The notes: a model not told the origin generated them from the letters alone. Positions 38,416 to 47,169 are shown, counted from the first letter of the stretch. The stretch: 64,000 nt of DNA from Candidatus Nitrosopumilus sp. (GCA_028351415.1 JAOMJV010000002.1:1-64000); one strand, 5' to 3'. A program made the numbers and translations.

Positions 38416-39000
38416 ATGAAACCATTTGAAAATGTAAAAAGTATTGTAACTCCACTTGATATGGTGAATGTTGACACTGATCAAATTATCCCAAAACAAT
38501 TTTTAAAATTAGTTCAAAAATCTGGATTTGGAAAATTCTTATTTTTTAATTGGAGATATGATGAAAATAAAAATATAAAATCTGATTTTATATTAAATGA
38601 TTCAAAATGTGCTGGTTCAAAAATTCTAGTAGCCGGCGATAATTTTGGATGCGGTTCTAGTAGGGAGCATGCTGTATGGGCTTTAGATGATTATGGTTTT
38701 TCTGTAATTATTTCTTCATCTTTTGCAGATATTTTCTTTAGTAACTGTTTCAAAAATGGAATATTGCCAATTTCATTGGACCCAAAAATAGTGGAAAAAT
38801 TATTACAGGAAACTAATTCTGTTGAGGTTGATTTGGAAAATCAAATTATTAAAACTTCTTCTGAAGATATACCATTTCAAATTAACTCTCACAAGAAAAA
38901 AATTCTTCTAGAGGGATTGGATGATATTGCACAAACTTTTCAATTCGAAGATAAGATACGTGCATTTGAAGAAAAATCTATAATCCCATCTGTTTTATGA
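38416..39000 (+). CDS. leuD: 3-isopropylmalate dehydratase small subunit, bacterial type
   Basis: Swivel subunit of the second pair. VDTDQIIPKQFLKLV near residue 18, GFGKFLFFNWRYD and [22 protein letters not shown] near 75-90 are bacterial LeuD signatures; 194 residues versus 163 for the archaeal-type copy. Converts 2- to 3-isopropylmalate with its large subunit. The last 23 bp overlap the convergent nucleotidyltransferase gene, so the two 3' ends share sequence. Confidence 0.95.
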   Translation: MKPFENVKSIVTPLDMVNVDTDQIIPKQFLKLVQKSGFGKFLFFNWRYDENKNIKSDFILNDSKCAGSKILVAGDNFGCGSSREHAVWALDDYGFSVIISSSFADIFFSNCFKNGILPISLDPKIVEKLLQETNSVEVDLENQIIKTSSEDIPFQINSHKKKILLEGLDDIAQTFQFEDKIRAFEEKSIIPSVL

Positions 39001-39697
39001 TTTTCGTTACTAGTTTGTCGTTTCTCTCTAAAACCATTGGTGATTCTGCATCAATCCATTCTTTTTCTTCTATATCGTAAGCACTTACTTTATCCTCTTT
39101 TGATAATTGTTGTAGAATGTCATATGATAGATTGATCTGTTTTTCATTTTTCATTTTCTTTATTTTTGTAATGACGTCCTTTCCAAGAATATAGATCCCT
39201 AGACATTCTGATAATTGTAATTTCATTGTTGGTTTTTCTTTAAACTCTTTGATTATCCCATTCTCGACTATTGCAAAACCTGTTTCTTCTTTTCTTTTTG
39301 TTCTGGTGGCAATACATGCGGAACTATTTTTTTCTTTGAATATATTTCTCATTTTTTTTATATCTACTGCACATAGATTATCTACAAACCATAATAGAAA
39401 TTCTGATTCATCTTTGAGATCTTTCTCGATGTGAAGTAAATCCCCTCCCGTACCACTTTGCGAATCTTGAATAAATTTAATATTTTTTTGATTTCCATAG
39501 TAGTTTTTAATTTGACCTCCTAGGCCCTCATAATCTGAAATTATGATTATTTCTTTTATGAAATTAAATGATTTTAGATATCTTACAACATAATCTACAA
39601 TTGGTTTTCCGTTAATTGGAGTCATTGCTTTTGGAAAATATTCTGTATATGGTTTTCCTCTGGTGCCTTTACCACCTGCTAAAATTATAGCCTTCAC
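38978..39697 (-). CDS. NDP-sugar nucleotidyltransferase
   Basis: Activates a sugar phosphate as NDP-sugar for glycan synthesis. The N-terminal GGKGTRGKPYTEYFPKAMTPINGKPIVDY is the nucleotidyltransferase signature (GGxGTR...PK), followed by IIIISDYEG and the metal-site region LLWFVDNLCAVD near residue 105 where many relatives have a DxD/GD motif. 239 residues, without the left-handed beta-helix domain of larger enzymes. Which nucleotide and sugar are used is not readable. It lies 3 nt from S9 on the same strand. Confidence 0.9.
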   Translation of the reverse strand: MKAIILAGGKGTRGKPYTEYFPKAMTPINGKPIVDYVVRYLKSFNFIKEIIIISDYEGLGGQIKNYYGNQKNIKFIQDSQSGTGGDLLHIEKDLKDESEFLLWFVDNLCAVDIKKMRNIFKEKNSSACIATRTKRKEETGFAIVENGIIKEFKEKPTMKLQLSECLGIYILGKDVITKIKKMKNEKQINLSYDILQQLSKEDKVSAYDIEEKEWIDAESPMVLERNDKLVTKIIKQMGL

Positions 39698-39700
39698 AGT

Positions 39701-40150
39701 CTAACGGTATGATTTCTGCTTTCTTCTTCTTGCACCAGGTCCGCCAAATTTCTTTGGTTCTTTTTGTCTGGCATCTCCACTTACTAGGTATTTATCAAAA
39801 TCATCGATTCGTTTTCTTAAGTCCTCTCTAGTTGATTTTGGAAATGGATGGTCTTTTGGTTCTTTTTTAGATTTTGTCCAACCTATGAGTGCTCTAGTAA
39901 TTCCAGTTGCAATTGCACTGGCTTGACCCATAAAGCCCCCGCCTGTTACTCTGACTGAGATATCTATTTTCTCTCTTAGATCCCCTGTAATTTCGAGTGG
40001 TGCTAAAATAACTTCACGAGCAGTTTCTTGTGGGATCATTTCAACTGGAACATTGTTAATTCTAACTTTGCCGACACCTTTTGTAATGTACACATGTGCA
40101 CTAGCTGTTTTTCTAGTTGCAAAATAAATTTCAGTTTTTGGAGTTGTCAT
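39701..40150 (-). CDS. rps9: Ribosomal protein S9
   Basis: Small-subunit head protein whose C-terminus reaches the P site. GKVRINNVPVEMI near residue 26, VTGGGFMGQASAIATGI near 68 and the basic end GGPGARRRKQKSYR are typical; 149 residues. The gene overlaps L13 by 4 nt. In many archaea RpoN, RpoK and S2 follow; here a sugar nucleotidyltransferase follows. Confidence 0.97.
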   Translation of the reverse strand: MTTPKTEIYFATRKTASAHVYITKGVGKVRINNVPVEMIPQETAREVILAPLEITGDLREKIDISVRVTGGGFMGQASAIATGITRALIGWTKSKKEPKDHPFPKSTREDLRKRIDDFDKYLVSGDARQKEPKKFGGPGARRRKQKSYR

Positions 40151-40656
40151 TCAGTCCACCCTATTACTCTACATATCTCTGCTAATGGTGTATAATTAGA
40201 TGCTGCTCTTGTGATTAGTGCTTTTTCAAATTGAATTTTTTCAATTGGTTTTGTGTCGTTTGGTGCTCCGATATATGTTCGAAGTCTTGCAAATGCTAGT
40301 TTACCTGATGGTTTTCTATCAAATGGTAACATTTGCCGAATCATTTTTGCCATCATTGTATCTGGTCTTCTATAGTGGACTGGTCCGTGCTTATAGTTGA
40401 TGATACTGTTAATCTCTAAAAATTCTCTATACTCTCTAATTTGTGTCTCTCTTTTTCCACTCATCATAATTTTTTCACAATTAACAACTGTAACTCTTTG
40501 TCCTTGCAATAGTAATTTTGCAACATTTGATGCCAATCTACCTGCAATGTGATTTGTTGCATCGACAACAACTGGTCTATCTACTCTGATAACAATTTCT
40601 TGCTTAGAAGTATTTGAATTTCTTCCAGCAGGTTTGTTAATTCTTCCATTAGCCAA
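40147..40656 (-). CDS. rpl13: Ribosomal protein L13
   Basis: Large-subunit protein. VVVDATNHIAGRLASNVAKLLLQG near residue 30 and YKHGPVHYRRPDTMMAKMIRQMLP are clear archaeal L13 signatures. The 22-residue N-terminal extension (INKPAGRNSNTSKQ) before the core is longer than in many relatives. Overlaps L18e by 8 nt and S9 by 4 nt, so the three are one operon. Confidence 0.96.
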   Translation of the reverse strand: MANGRINKPAGRNSNTSKQEIVIRVDRPVVVDATNHIAGRLASNVAKLLLQGQRVTVVNCEKIMMSGKRETQIREYREFLEINSIINYKHGPVHYRRPDTMMAKMIRQMLPFDRKPSGKLAFARLRTYIGAPNDTKPIEKIQFEKALITRAASNYTPLAEICRVIGWTE

Positions 40657-40996
40657 GTAGTACGACTCCTTTACCTGTAGGGTTTTGTTTGATTAAATCT
40701 AAATATGAAATTATTTTTCCACCATTTTCTAATACTTTAGCTGCTGCGGAGTTTGAAATTGAAAATGAACATAATGTAATTTTATGTGATATGGCTCCTG
40801 TTCCTAGAACTTTGCCTGGAAATACAACTGTATCATTCTCTTTAGTTAGTTGACTGATTCTATTTACATTGATGTCTCTTCTTGCTATTGATGGTTTTAA
40901 TGCATATTCTGCTAATTTACGCCAAATTGGGGCATCGTTTGTAACTGATGCTTTTCTAAGATCGCTTGCCATTCTAATAACAACTTGATTTGTCAT
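40649..40996 (-). CDS. rpl18e: Ribosomal protein L18e
   Basis: Archaeal/eukaryotic large-subunit protein. IWRKLAEYALKPSIARRDINVNRIS and VFPGKVLGTGAISHKITLCSFSIS are family marks; 115 residues. First gene of the L18e-L13-S9 unit; 44 nt downstream of rpoD on the same strand, so RpoD-L18e-L13-S9 are likely a single message, as in other archaea. Confidence 0.96.
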   Translation of the reverse strand: MTNQVVIRMASDLRKASVTNDAPIWRKLAEYALKPSIARRDINVNRISQLTKENDTVVFPGKVLGTGAISHKITLCSFSISNSAAAKVLENGGKIISYLDLIKQNPTGKGVVLLG

Positions 40997-41040
40997 GTGA
41001 ATAATACGCCTTAAAACCCAAATATAATGTCTATGTTCTA

Positions 41041-41679
41041 CTATTCTTCAATTTTGTTGATCATGTCTTTGAATTCAACAATTTTGTTAGATACTTCTTC
41101 TACGCCTGCAAGGATAATTTGTTCTGGAGTTAATGCTCCTGTGGACTCTACTGTTAGAATTTTCTCATTTTCTTTATCTGAATCTATGAGTGTTGATATA
41201 TTTGCTGAGTTCCATTTTGCATGTTCTGTTCCTCTTCCCAATCTTGCATAACATTCAATTTTAATTTCTTGACCTGGAGCTAATTGTATAATTGGAATTT
41301 TATCTGCAGATGGTTTTACTGTATCGTCTTCAGATGATAATTCACCAGATAATACAGTTCTAGTTTCTTCTGATACTCCTGAGTCTAAAACTAGTAAAAC
41401 TTTACAGTTTGAACAACCTGATTCGGTTTTACAGTCACACTTTGATGGTTCATTAAATCTTTTCAAATCTGTTTTTAATGGAATTAACCCTAATCTGTGT
41501 GCTAAACCTTCATCTGGTAATACTGATGTGTTTGAAATAATGTCTACTGTATCTACTGCAAAAACTGGAACACCGTTTAAGCATACACGTCTAAGTGCAT
41601 TTGCATATTGTAATGGAACCCCTTTCAGCTTTATAGATATTTTTTCAGAATCTTTTGTAATTACGTCTAATGATGACAA
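41041..41679 (-). CDS. rpoD: RNA polymerase subunit D (Rpo3)
   Basis: Assembly-platform subunit homologous to Rpb3 and bacterial alpha. The dimerisation part contains VPLQYANALRRVCLNGVPVFAVDTV near residue 21-45 and HRLGLIPLKTD near 61; the C-terminal part ends with a dimerisation helix. At 212 residues it is too short to hold the extra ferredoxin-like domain found in many archaeal D subunits. It carries C81, C83, C89 and C92 (KCDCKTESGCSNCK), a loop like the zinc loop of eukaryotic Rpb3. TTG start at 41679. Confidence 0.95.
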   Translation of the reverse strand: MSSLDVITKDSEKISIKLKGVPLQYANALRRVCLNGVPVFAVDTVDIISNTSVLPDEGLAHRLGLIPLKTDLKRFNEPSKCDCKTESGCSNCKVLLVLDSGVSEETRTVLSGELSSEDDTVKPSADKIPIIQLAPGQEIKIECYARLGRGTEHAKWNSANISTLIDSDKENEKILTVESTGALTPEQIILAGVEEVSNKIVEFKDMINKIEE

Positions 41680-41766
41680 ATCTTGTTAAAAATTAGCAAA
41701 GTGCACATAAAAATCTAGCTAGTTTTACGTATAGATAAATAGTAAATTAAAATATATAATTTAGAA

Positions 41767-42453
41767 ATGGCTGATACTACTTTAGTTAGATATTCTTTTG
41801 AAGGTGAAAAATTTGAGATTTTAGTAAAACCTGATCCTGCTTTGGAGTATAAGCTAGGTAAGAAAAAAGATCTTTCATCAGTTTTGATATCTGATGAAAT
41901 TTACACTGATTATGGAAAAGGCACTAAGCCATCTACTGAAAAATTACTTGCAGCTTTTAAAACTGAAGATAAAACTGAAATTGCTCAAATAATGTTTGAG
42001 AAAGGCGATCTAAATCTTACAACCGATCAAAGAAGAAAAATGGTTGATCAAAAAAGAAAACAAATTGTTGAATTTATTGCTAAAACATATGTTGATCCTA
42101 GAACTCATTTGCCCCATCCTCCATTACGAATTGAATTAGCCCTGAAAGATGGTCGTGTCACAATCGATCCTCAGAAAGGTGTAGAAGAACAAGTATCTGA
42201 AATTGTGGATAAACTACGTTCGATTATTGCTTTAAAATCTGAAAATCTACAATTGGAAATTATAATACCTGCACAATATGCTTCACAATCTTATTCTGTT
42301 TTGAAATCTGTTGGCTCTCTAAAAAAAGAAGAATGGCAAAATAATGGTTCATTAAAAGCAATACTTGAAATACCGGCAGCAGCCAGACCAAACGTGATTG
42401 ATAAATTGGGTTCTATTACAAAGGGTTCTGCATCTGTTGAGGTAATGAAATAA
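41767..42453 (+). CDS. sbds: Ribosome maturation protein SBDS (Sdo1)
   Basis: Helps release the anti-association factor aIF6 from new 60S-type subunits. Start ADTTLVRYSFEGEKFEILV; FYSH-type N-domain with VLISDEIYTDYGKGTKPS near residue 40, middle helical domain with RRKMVDQKRKQIVEFIAKTYVDP near 90, and C-terminal ferredoxin-like domain. Length 228 is normal. The stop overlaps the rrp4 start by 1 nt. First gene of the exosome operon, as in most archaea. Confidence 0.96.
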   Translation: MADTTLVRYSFEGEKFEILVKPDPALEYKLGKKKDLSSVLISDEIYTDYGKGTKPSTEKLLAAFKTEDKTEIAQIMFEKGDLNLTTDQRRKMVDQKRKQIVEFIAKTYVDPRTHLPHPPLRIELALKDGRVTIDPQKGVEEQVSEIVDKLRSIIALKSENLQLEIIIPAQYASQSYSVLKSVGSLKKEEWQNNGSLKAILEIPAAARPNVIDKLGSITKGSASVEVMK

Positions 42454-43133
42454 TGGCAGATAGGAGAAAATATGTTATTCCTGGTGATGTTGTTACTAGT
42501 GGACCTTTCAGACCTGAACAAAATGTTATACTTGAAGGAAACGATATAATTTCTACAGTTGTTGGTATTTCTGAAATTTATGATGATTCTGTTAAAGTCA
42601 TTCCTTTAACTGGAAAATATCTTCCAAAAATTGATGATCTTGTTATTGGTAAAGTAGTTTCTCATACTTCATTGTCTTGGGAATTAGATATCAATTCATG
42701 TTATATTGGATTTTTACCTGCAATGGATGTCTTTGGACGTGATTTCTCTACACATTCTGATGAACTTTCAAGTAAACTCAAAACGGGAGATCTTGTAGCT
42801 GCTAGAATTGCTAATTTTGACAGAACAAGAGATCCTCTCATAACCATCTCTGATAGGGACTTGGGTAAAATTGATGATGGTGTATTGGTAAAAATTTCAA
42901 CAAGTAAAGTTCCACGATTAATTGGAAAGAAGGGTAGCATGATCCAGATGATTGAAAATGGTACAAACGCAGCAGTAACAATTGGTCAAAATGGCTGGGT
43001 TGTAGTTGCATGTGAATCCGCTGAAGGCTTATCCAAAGCTAAAAAAGCAATTGAGATGGTTAATGAAAAAGCACATATTGCTAACCTTACTGATTTAATT
43101 CAAGATATGTTAAATGAAAAGGACGAATCATAA
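42453..43133 (+). CDS. rrp4: Exosome subunit Rrp4
   Basis: RNA-binding cap of the archaeal exosome. N-terminal domain (VIPGDVVTSG), S1 domain around residues 60-135 (VIGKVVSHTSLSWELDIN), then a KH domain with RLIGKKGSMIQMIENGTNAAVTIGQNG near 150-176. Length 226. The stop overlaps rrp41 by 1 nt. Confidence 0.96.
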   Translation: MADRRKYVIPGDVVTSGPFRPEQNVILEGNDIISTVVGISEIYDDSVKVIPLTGKYLPKIDDLVIGKVVSHTSLSWELDINSCYIGFLPAMDVFGRDFSTHSDELSSKLKTGDLVAARIANFDRTRDPLITISDRDLGKIDDGVLVKISTSKVPRLIGKKGSMIQMIENGTNAAVTIGQNGWVVVACESAEGLSKAKKAIEMVNEKAHIANLTDLIQDMLNEKDES

Positions 43134-43867
43134 TGGGTGGAAGAGATGCAACCATGGTCCTATTGGACGAGAACGGCATTCGCTGTGACGGACGTAAAAT
43201 AGATGAACCCCGAAAAATTGTGATTAAAGCAGGCGGATTAAAAAACGCTGACGGTTCTGCATATATTGAATTTGGCGATAACAAAATCTTAGTTGGTGTC
43301 TTTGGACCAAGAGATGTTCACCCAAAACACATGTCAAATACTGATACTGGAATTTTAAGAGTTAGATATCACATGGAACCATTTTCTGTTGGTGAAAGAA
43401 AAAGACCGGCACCTTCAAGAAGAGAAATTGAAATTTCCAAAGTAATCAAAGAAGCACTAGAACCTGCAGTAATGTTGGAGAAATTCCCAAGAACTGCAGT
43501 TGATGTATTTATTGAAGTTTTACAAGCTGACGGTGGAACTAGATGTGCTGCCCTTACTGCAGCATCTGTTGCATTAGCTGATGCTGGTATTCCAATGAGG
43601 GATATGGTTGCAGCAATTGCTTCAGGTAAAGTCGCAGATACTATTGTTCTTGATGTTAACAATGAAGAAGACCAAGCAGGTCAAGCCGACATGCCTATTG
43701 GATATATGCCAAGTCTTAAGAAAATTACATTATTACAATTAGATGGTGTTTTAACTCCTGAAGAATACAAAAAATGTGTAGATGTTGGAGTCAAAGGATG
43801 CGAAGTTGTTTACGAACTTCAAAAGAAAGCGCTACATGACAAATATTTTGGAAATAGGAGCAATTAG
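43133..43867 (+). CDS. rrp41: Exosome catalytic subunit Rrp41
   Basis: RNase PH-fold phosphorolytic exonuclease subunit. Conserved features: IRCDGRKIDEPRKIVIKAG near the start, RVRYHMEPFSVGERKRPAPSRRE near residue 76, DVFIEVLQADGGTRCAALTAASVALADAGIPM near 124-155, and the catalytic-side DVNNEEDQAGQADMPIG near 177-193. Length 244. Followed 2 nt later by rrp42. Confidence 0.96.
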   Translation: MGGRDATMVLLDENGIRCDGRKIDEPRKIVIKAGGLKNADGSAYIEFGDNKILVGVFGPRDVHPKHMSNTDTGILRVRYHMEPFSVGERKRPAPSRREIEISKVIKEALEPAVMLEKFPRTAVDVFIEVLQADGGTRCAALTAASVALADAGIPMRDMVAAIASGKVADTIVLDVNNEEDQAGQADMPIGYMPSLKKITLLQLDGVLTPEEYKKCVDVGVKGCEVVYELQKKALHDKYFGNRSN

Positions 43868-43869
43868 AT

Positions 43870-44688
43870 ATGGCTACTGTTTCTGTTATTGATGAATTAA
43901 AGAAAGCACAAATTCTTGAATTATTAGAACAAGGAAAACGAGTTGACGGAAGAGCATTAGATGAGCCAAGAGAAATCAAAATTGAAATTAACGCAATTCC
44001 TAAAGCAAACGGTTCTGCAAGAGTTTACCTTGGTGATACCGACGTTTTATGCGGAGTAAAAATCCAACCGGACAGACCTTTCCCAGATGTGGGTGACAAA
44101 GGCATGTTTATGTGCACTGCTGAACTATTGCCACTTTCACATCCTACTGTTGAAACTGGACCACCACGAGATGATGTAATTGAATTGGCAAGAGTTGTTG
44201 ATAGAGGAATTAGGGAAAGTCATATGGTTGATGTTTCTCAGTTAGTAATTGAAAAAGACAAATCTGTAGTTGGTGTATTTGCTGATGTTGTGGCAATTGA
44301 CTATGATGGAAATTACTTTGATGCATGCTCTTATGCTGCAACTGCTGCTTTGCTTACATCAAAAACTCCAACATGGGAGATGGTTGATGACCAACCTACA
44401 GTTGTTGAAGGTGGAGAAAAACAACTACCTACAAGCACAATTCCTGTATCTGTAACAATGGGAAAAATTGGAAATCATATCGTAGTTGATCCTAACGGCG
44501 ATGAATGGGCTAGTATGGATTGTAGAGTTACAATAACTACTGATTCTGATGGACATATTGTTGCATTACAAAAAGGTGGTAGTGATGGATTTACTCAAGA
44601 TGAAATTAACCAATGTGGTGATTTATCTATTAAAGTTGGTGCAAAGATTAGAGAACAATTAAAATCAGCCCAACAGGAGAGTCAATAA
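43870..44688 (+). CDS. rrp42: Exosome subunit Rrp42
   Basis: Inactive RNase PH-fold partner in the hexameric ring. GKRVDGRALDEPREIKIE near residue 18, DVLCGVKIQPDRPFPD near 58 and GIRESHMVDVSQLVIE near 112 match the family; 272 residues. The D-D-rich catalytic motif of Rrp41 is replaced here by DPNGDEWASMD, consistent with a non-catalytic partner. L37Ae begins 1 nt after its stop. Confidence 0.95.
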   Translation: MATVSVIDELKKAQILELLEQGKRVDGRALDEPREIKIEINAIPKANGSARVYLGDTDVLCGVKIQPDRPFPDVGDKGMFMCTAELLPLSHPTVETGPPRDDVIELARVVDRGIRESHMVDVSQLVIEKDKSVVGVFADVVAIDYDGNYFDACSYAATAALLTSKTPTWEMVDDQPTVVEGGEKQLPTSTIPVSVTMGKIGNHIVVDPNGDEWASMDCRVTITTDSDGHIVALQKGGSDGFTQDEINQCGDLSIKVGAKIREQLKSAQQESQ

Positions 44689-44689
44689 A

Positions 44690-44902
44690 ATGGCTAAAGC
44701 AAAGAAATCTCTAAAGGGTCTAGGTGCTCGTTATGGAATTAAACTTAGAAAACAATACACAAAAGTTCACTTTACATTAAAACAAAAAAGAAATTGTCCT
44801 GAATGTGGTTCTCAGACATTTGGCAGAGATGCTGTAGGAATTTGGTCCTGTAAAAAATGTAATTATAAAGTAGCTGGAACTGCATATGACATTAAACTAT
44901 AG
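44690..44902 (+). CDS. rpl37ae: Ribosomal protein L37Ae
   Basis: Small zinc-ribbon large-subunit protein of 70 residues. LGARYGIKLRKQ opens it and the ribbon is NCPECGSQTFGRDAVGIWSCKKC with four Cys (about 35-57). Its last 17 nt overlap the pcc1 gene. In many archaea the polymerase subunit RpoP lies between L37Ae and Pcc1; here there is no room for it. Confidence 0.96.
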   Translation: MAKAKKSLKGLGARYGIKLRKQYTKVHFTLKQKRNCPECGSQTFGRDAVGIWSCKKCNYKVAGTAYDIKL

Positions 44903-45131
44903 TGCAAAAATCACCGTAGATGCTAAAGACAAAACAACTGCAATTTATGATTCTGTAAATGCTGACAATGAGTTTTATCCAGAAAATCCAGTTAAAACTA
45001 AAATAAAACTAAATCAGAAATTAGTGATTTCTGTTGAAACTGATCAAATTACACATCTTAGAGCAAATTTGAATTCTAGTCTTCGACTCATTCAAGCCAG
45101 TTATGATTCCATTCAATCGGTAAAGATATAA
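44886..45131 (+). CDS. pcc1: KEOPS complex subunit Pcc1
   Basis: Dimerisation subunit of KEOPS, which makes the universal t6A37 modification on ANN-decoding tRNAs. The 81 residues contain the family tail ITHLRANLNSSLRLIQASYDSI and a short beta-alpha fold. It overlaps L37Ae by 17 nt, which argues for tight translational coupling. Followed by prefoldin beta 23 nt later, a usual archaeal neighbour. Confidence 0.9.
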   Translation: MTLNYSAKITVDAKDKTTAIYDSVNADNEFYPENPVKTKIKLNQKLVISVETDQITHLRANLNSSLRLIQASYDSIQSVKI

Positions 45132-45154
45132 TCTGATTAAATTTGTAAATAGAC

Positions 45155-45553
45155 ATGTCTTCTCCACAAATGCCCCCATGGCTTCAAGAACAAATTATGA
45201 AATTACAGCAATCTCAACAAAATTTACAATCTATTGTTACTCAAAGACAACACCTTGAAATGGAAAAAGCAGAAACTGAAAAAGCACTTGAAGAACTAAA
45301 GAAAGTTGCTGACGATGATTCTGTCTTTAAACAAGCTGGAACTGTTTTAATTAAATCTAATAAAAAAACACTAGTTGATGAATTAGAGGAAAAAGTTGAA
45401 TTGGCTAAAACTAGATCAACTGTTCTTGAGAAACAAGAAACCCGTGTAAAAGAATCTCTTAAAGAACAAGAAGCAAAAATTACCGAAATGATGAAAAGTG
45501 GCGCTACACCTCCTCCACCTGCAACAACAACACCCGATAATCCTAGAAAATAA
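45155..45553 (+). CDS. pfdB: Prefoldin subunit beta
   Basis: Partner of prefoldin alpha (16.8 kb). Two coiled-coil helices (MPPWLQEQIMKLQQSQQNLQSI and LEEKVELAKTRSTVLEKQETRVK) flank the short hairpin with DSVFKQAGTVLIKSNKKTLVDEL. Length 132, with a Pro/Thr-rich tail (TPPPPATTTPDN). Last gene of the SBDS-to-prefoldin operon. Confidence 0.94.
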   Translation: MSSPQMPPWLQEQIMKLQQSQQNLQSIVTQRQHLEMEKAETEKALEELKKVADDDSVFKQAGTVLIKSNKKTLVDELEEKVELAKTRSTVLEKQETRVKESLKEQEAKITEMMKSGATPPPPATTTPDNPRK

Positions 45554-45597
45554 TTTCTCTAGATTATTTCATATAAGATATTAGTAATTAATTACAA

Positions 45598-46287
45598 ATG
45601 GTATTTGTGAAATTAGACCATCTTCGAATTATTGTAGATGAACGAGAACGAAAAAGTGGAATTCCTGATTTACTGAAATCTATTGGTATGGGGGTTGAAA
45701 TGAAAACACTCCCTATCGGTGATTATATTGTTGCACCTGAAACTATTGTCGAAAGAAAAAGTATCAAAGATTTAATGGCCTCTGTTTTTGATGGACGACT
45801 TTATGATCAATGTACTAGACTCAAAGAAAATTTTGAACATCCTATTGTTTTGGTTGAAGGTAACGTTGATGAAATTGAAGAAATTACTGATAACCCTCTA
45901 GTTTTCTATGGGGCCCTCTCTAGAGTTACACTTGAATTTAAAATTCCTATAATTCCTACACCCAGTGCATCTCATACTGCTAAATTATTGGTTGCACTCT
46001 GTTCTAAAAAAGATGGTCCTAAAGGACCTTATTTGAAAAAAATTAAAAAATCATCTAATTTGGAAACTCAGCAATTATCTACACTTTGCAGTTTGCCTGG
46101 AATCGGTGAAAAATTTGCAGTTAGGATGCTTGAGAAATTTGGTACTCCATTGAAAGTTTTTAGTGCAACAACTTCTGAATTGGCAAAAGTTGAAGGGTTG
46201 GGTGAATCTCGTGCAAAAAAAATTAAAAATATGTTAACTACTAAAAATAAACTTCAGAAAGAAAGTAATCAAAAGACACTAACATAA
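45598..46287 (+). CDS. xpf: XPF/ERCC4-type nuclease (crenarchaeal short form)
   Basis: Structure-specific endonuclease that cuts branched DNA, normally with PCNA. Residues 1-150 are the nuclease: IVDERERKSGIPDLL and the catalytic VERKSIKDLMASVFDGRLYDQ near residue 52 (the ERKxxxD signature). Tandem helix-hairpin-helix motifs follow (LCSLPGIGEKFAVRMLEKFG and KVEGLGESRAKKIK). There is no helicase domain, so it is the short XPF rather than Hef. No PCNA-binding tail was recognised: the end reads QKESNQKTLT. Confidence 0.93.
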   Translation: MVFVKLDHLRIIVDERERKSGIPDLLKSIGMGVEMKTLPIGDYIVAPETIVERKSIKDLMASVFDGRLYDQCTRLKENFEHPIVLVEGNVDEIEEITDNPLVFYGALSRVTLEFKIPIIPTPSASHTAKLLVALCSKKDGPKGPYLKKIKKSSNLETQQLSTLCSLPGIGEKFAVRMLEKFGTPLKVFSATTSELAKVEGLGESRAKKIKNMLTTKNKLQKESNQKTLT

Positions 46288-46308
46288 CTATCACTACCAT
46301 TTCAAGAA

Positions 46309-46318
46309 TTTTTATAGT
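46309..46318 (+). promoter_or_regulatory. TATA box of the SIMPL-domain gene
   Basis: TTTTTATAGT lies about 27 nt before the ATG at 46340, 22 nt after the XPF stop, so the gene is transcribed independently. Confidence 0.45.
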
Positions 46319-46339
46319 ATCCCTCTTTTAACCAAATTT

Positions 46340-47158
46340 ATGGATAATCGTGTTAATATTGCAGTAATAGTTGGGGTTGTATTTGTTTTAGCCTTTGCTG
46401 TAACTTTAACTCAAAGTGATAATCAGGTTGAATCTCAAATTAATGAAGATGATATTCCTGAAGAATTAATTTATGAATGGCTGAAAAAATATGATCCTTC
46501 TGAACAAACCATCTCTGTTTCAGGTACTGCTACAGCCTCATCAAGCCCTGATACTTTGATTATTGTACTGGGAGTTGAATCTGTAGCCAAAACTGCTAAT
46601 GAATCCCTATCTGAAAACTCCAATTCATTAAATTCTGTAATCTCTTCCCTATCTGATTCTGGAATTTCTAAAGACGATATACAAACATCAAATTTTTCGA
46701 TTTATCCATTATACGATAACATAGAAGATTCCAATGGAAATTGGCAACAAATTGTAAATGGATATCGAGTTTCAAATATTTTGTCAATTCAAACGGAAAA
46801 AATTGATTCTGCTGGTGATATTATTGATGTAGCTGTTTCTTCTGGAGCTAATCGCGTTAATGATGTTTCTTTTCAATTATCTGATAATAAATTAGAAAAA
46901 ATTAGTGATGACTTGATTGCTGATGCAATAAATGATGCAACTCAAAAAGCAGAAAAAGCACTTGTTCCATTAAAACAAAAAATTGTTGGAGTAAAATCTG
47001 TAGTAATTCATGATAATGTAGTTCCTTACTATGATAGTCCAATGAGAGCATCCTTTGATGGATTTGCAGAATCATCGATGAAATCTGCACCAATTATGTC
47101 TGGTGATGAAGAGATCACAACTAATGTTAGTATTGTATTTTATATCTCACCGCAATAA
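46340..47158 (+). CDS. Membrane-anchored SIMPL (DUF541) domain protein
   Basis: One N-terminal hydrophobic segment (residues 7-25, VAIVVGVVFVLAFAVTL-like) is followed by an extracytoplasmic SIMPL domain: ISVSGTATASSSPDTLIIVLGVES near residue 56, repeated beta strands with IQTSNFSIYPLY, and the end ITTNVSIVFYISPQ. Length 272 fits. The biochemical role of the family is poorly known; some relatives are linked to oxidative stress. Own promoter; convergent with the Nob1 gene. Confidence 0.88.
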   Translation: MDNRVNIAVIVGVVFVLAFAVTLTQSDNQVESQINEDDIPEELIYEWLKKYDPSEQTISVSGTATASSSPDTLIIVLGVESVAKTANESLSENSNSLNSVISSLSDSGISKDDIQTSNFSIYPLYDNIEDSNGNWQQIVNGYRVSNILSIQTEKIDSAGDIIDVAVSSGANRVNDVSFQLSDNKLEKISDDLIADAINDATQKAEKALVPLKQKIVGVKSVVIHDNVVPYYDSPMRASFDGFAESSMKSAPIMSGDEEITTNVSIVFYISPQ

Positions 47159-47169
47159 TTTTTTTATAA

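Noticed and set aside
43369..43662. Minus-strand frame of 97 aa in the exosome operon
   Set aside because: It overlaps the conserved RNase PH core of rrp41; the real gene is obvious from its motifs.
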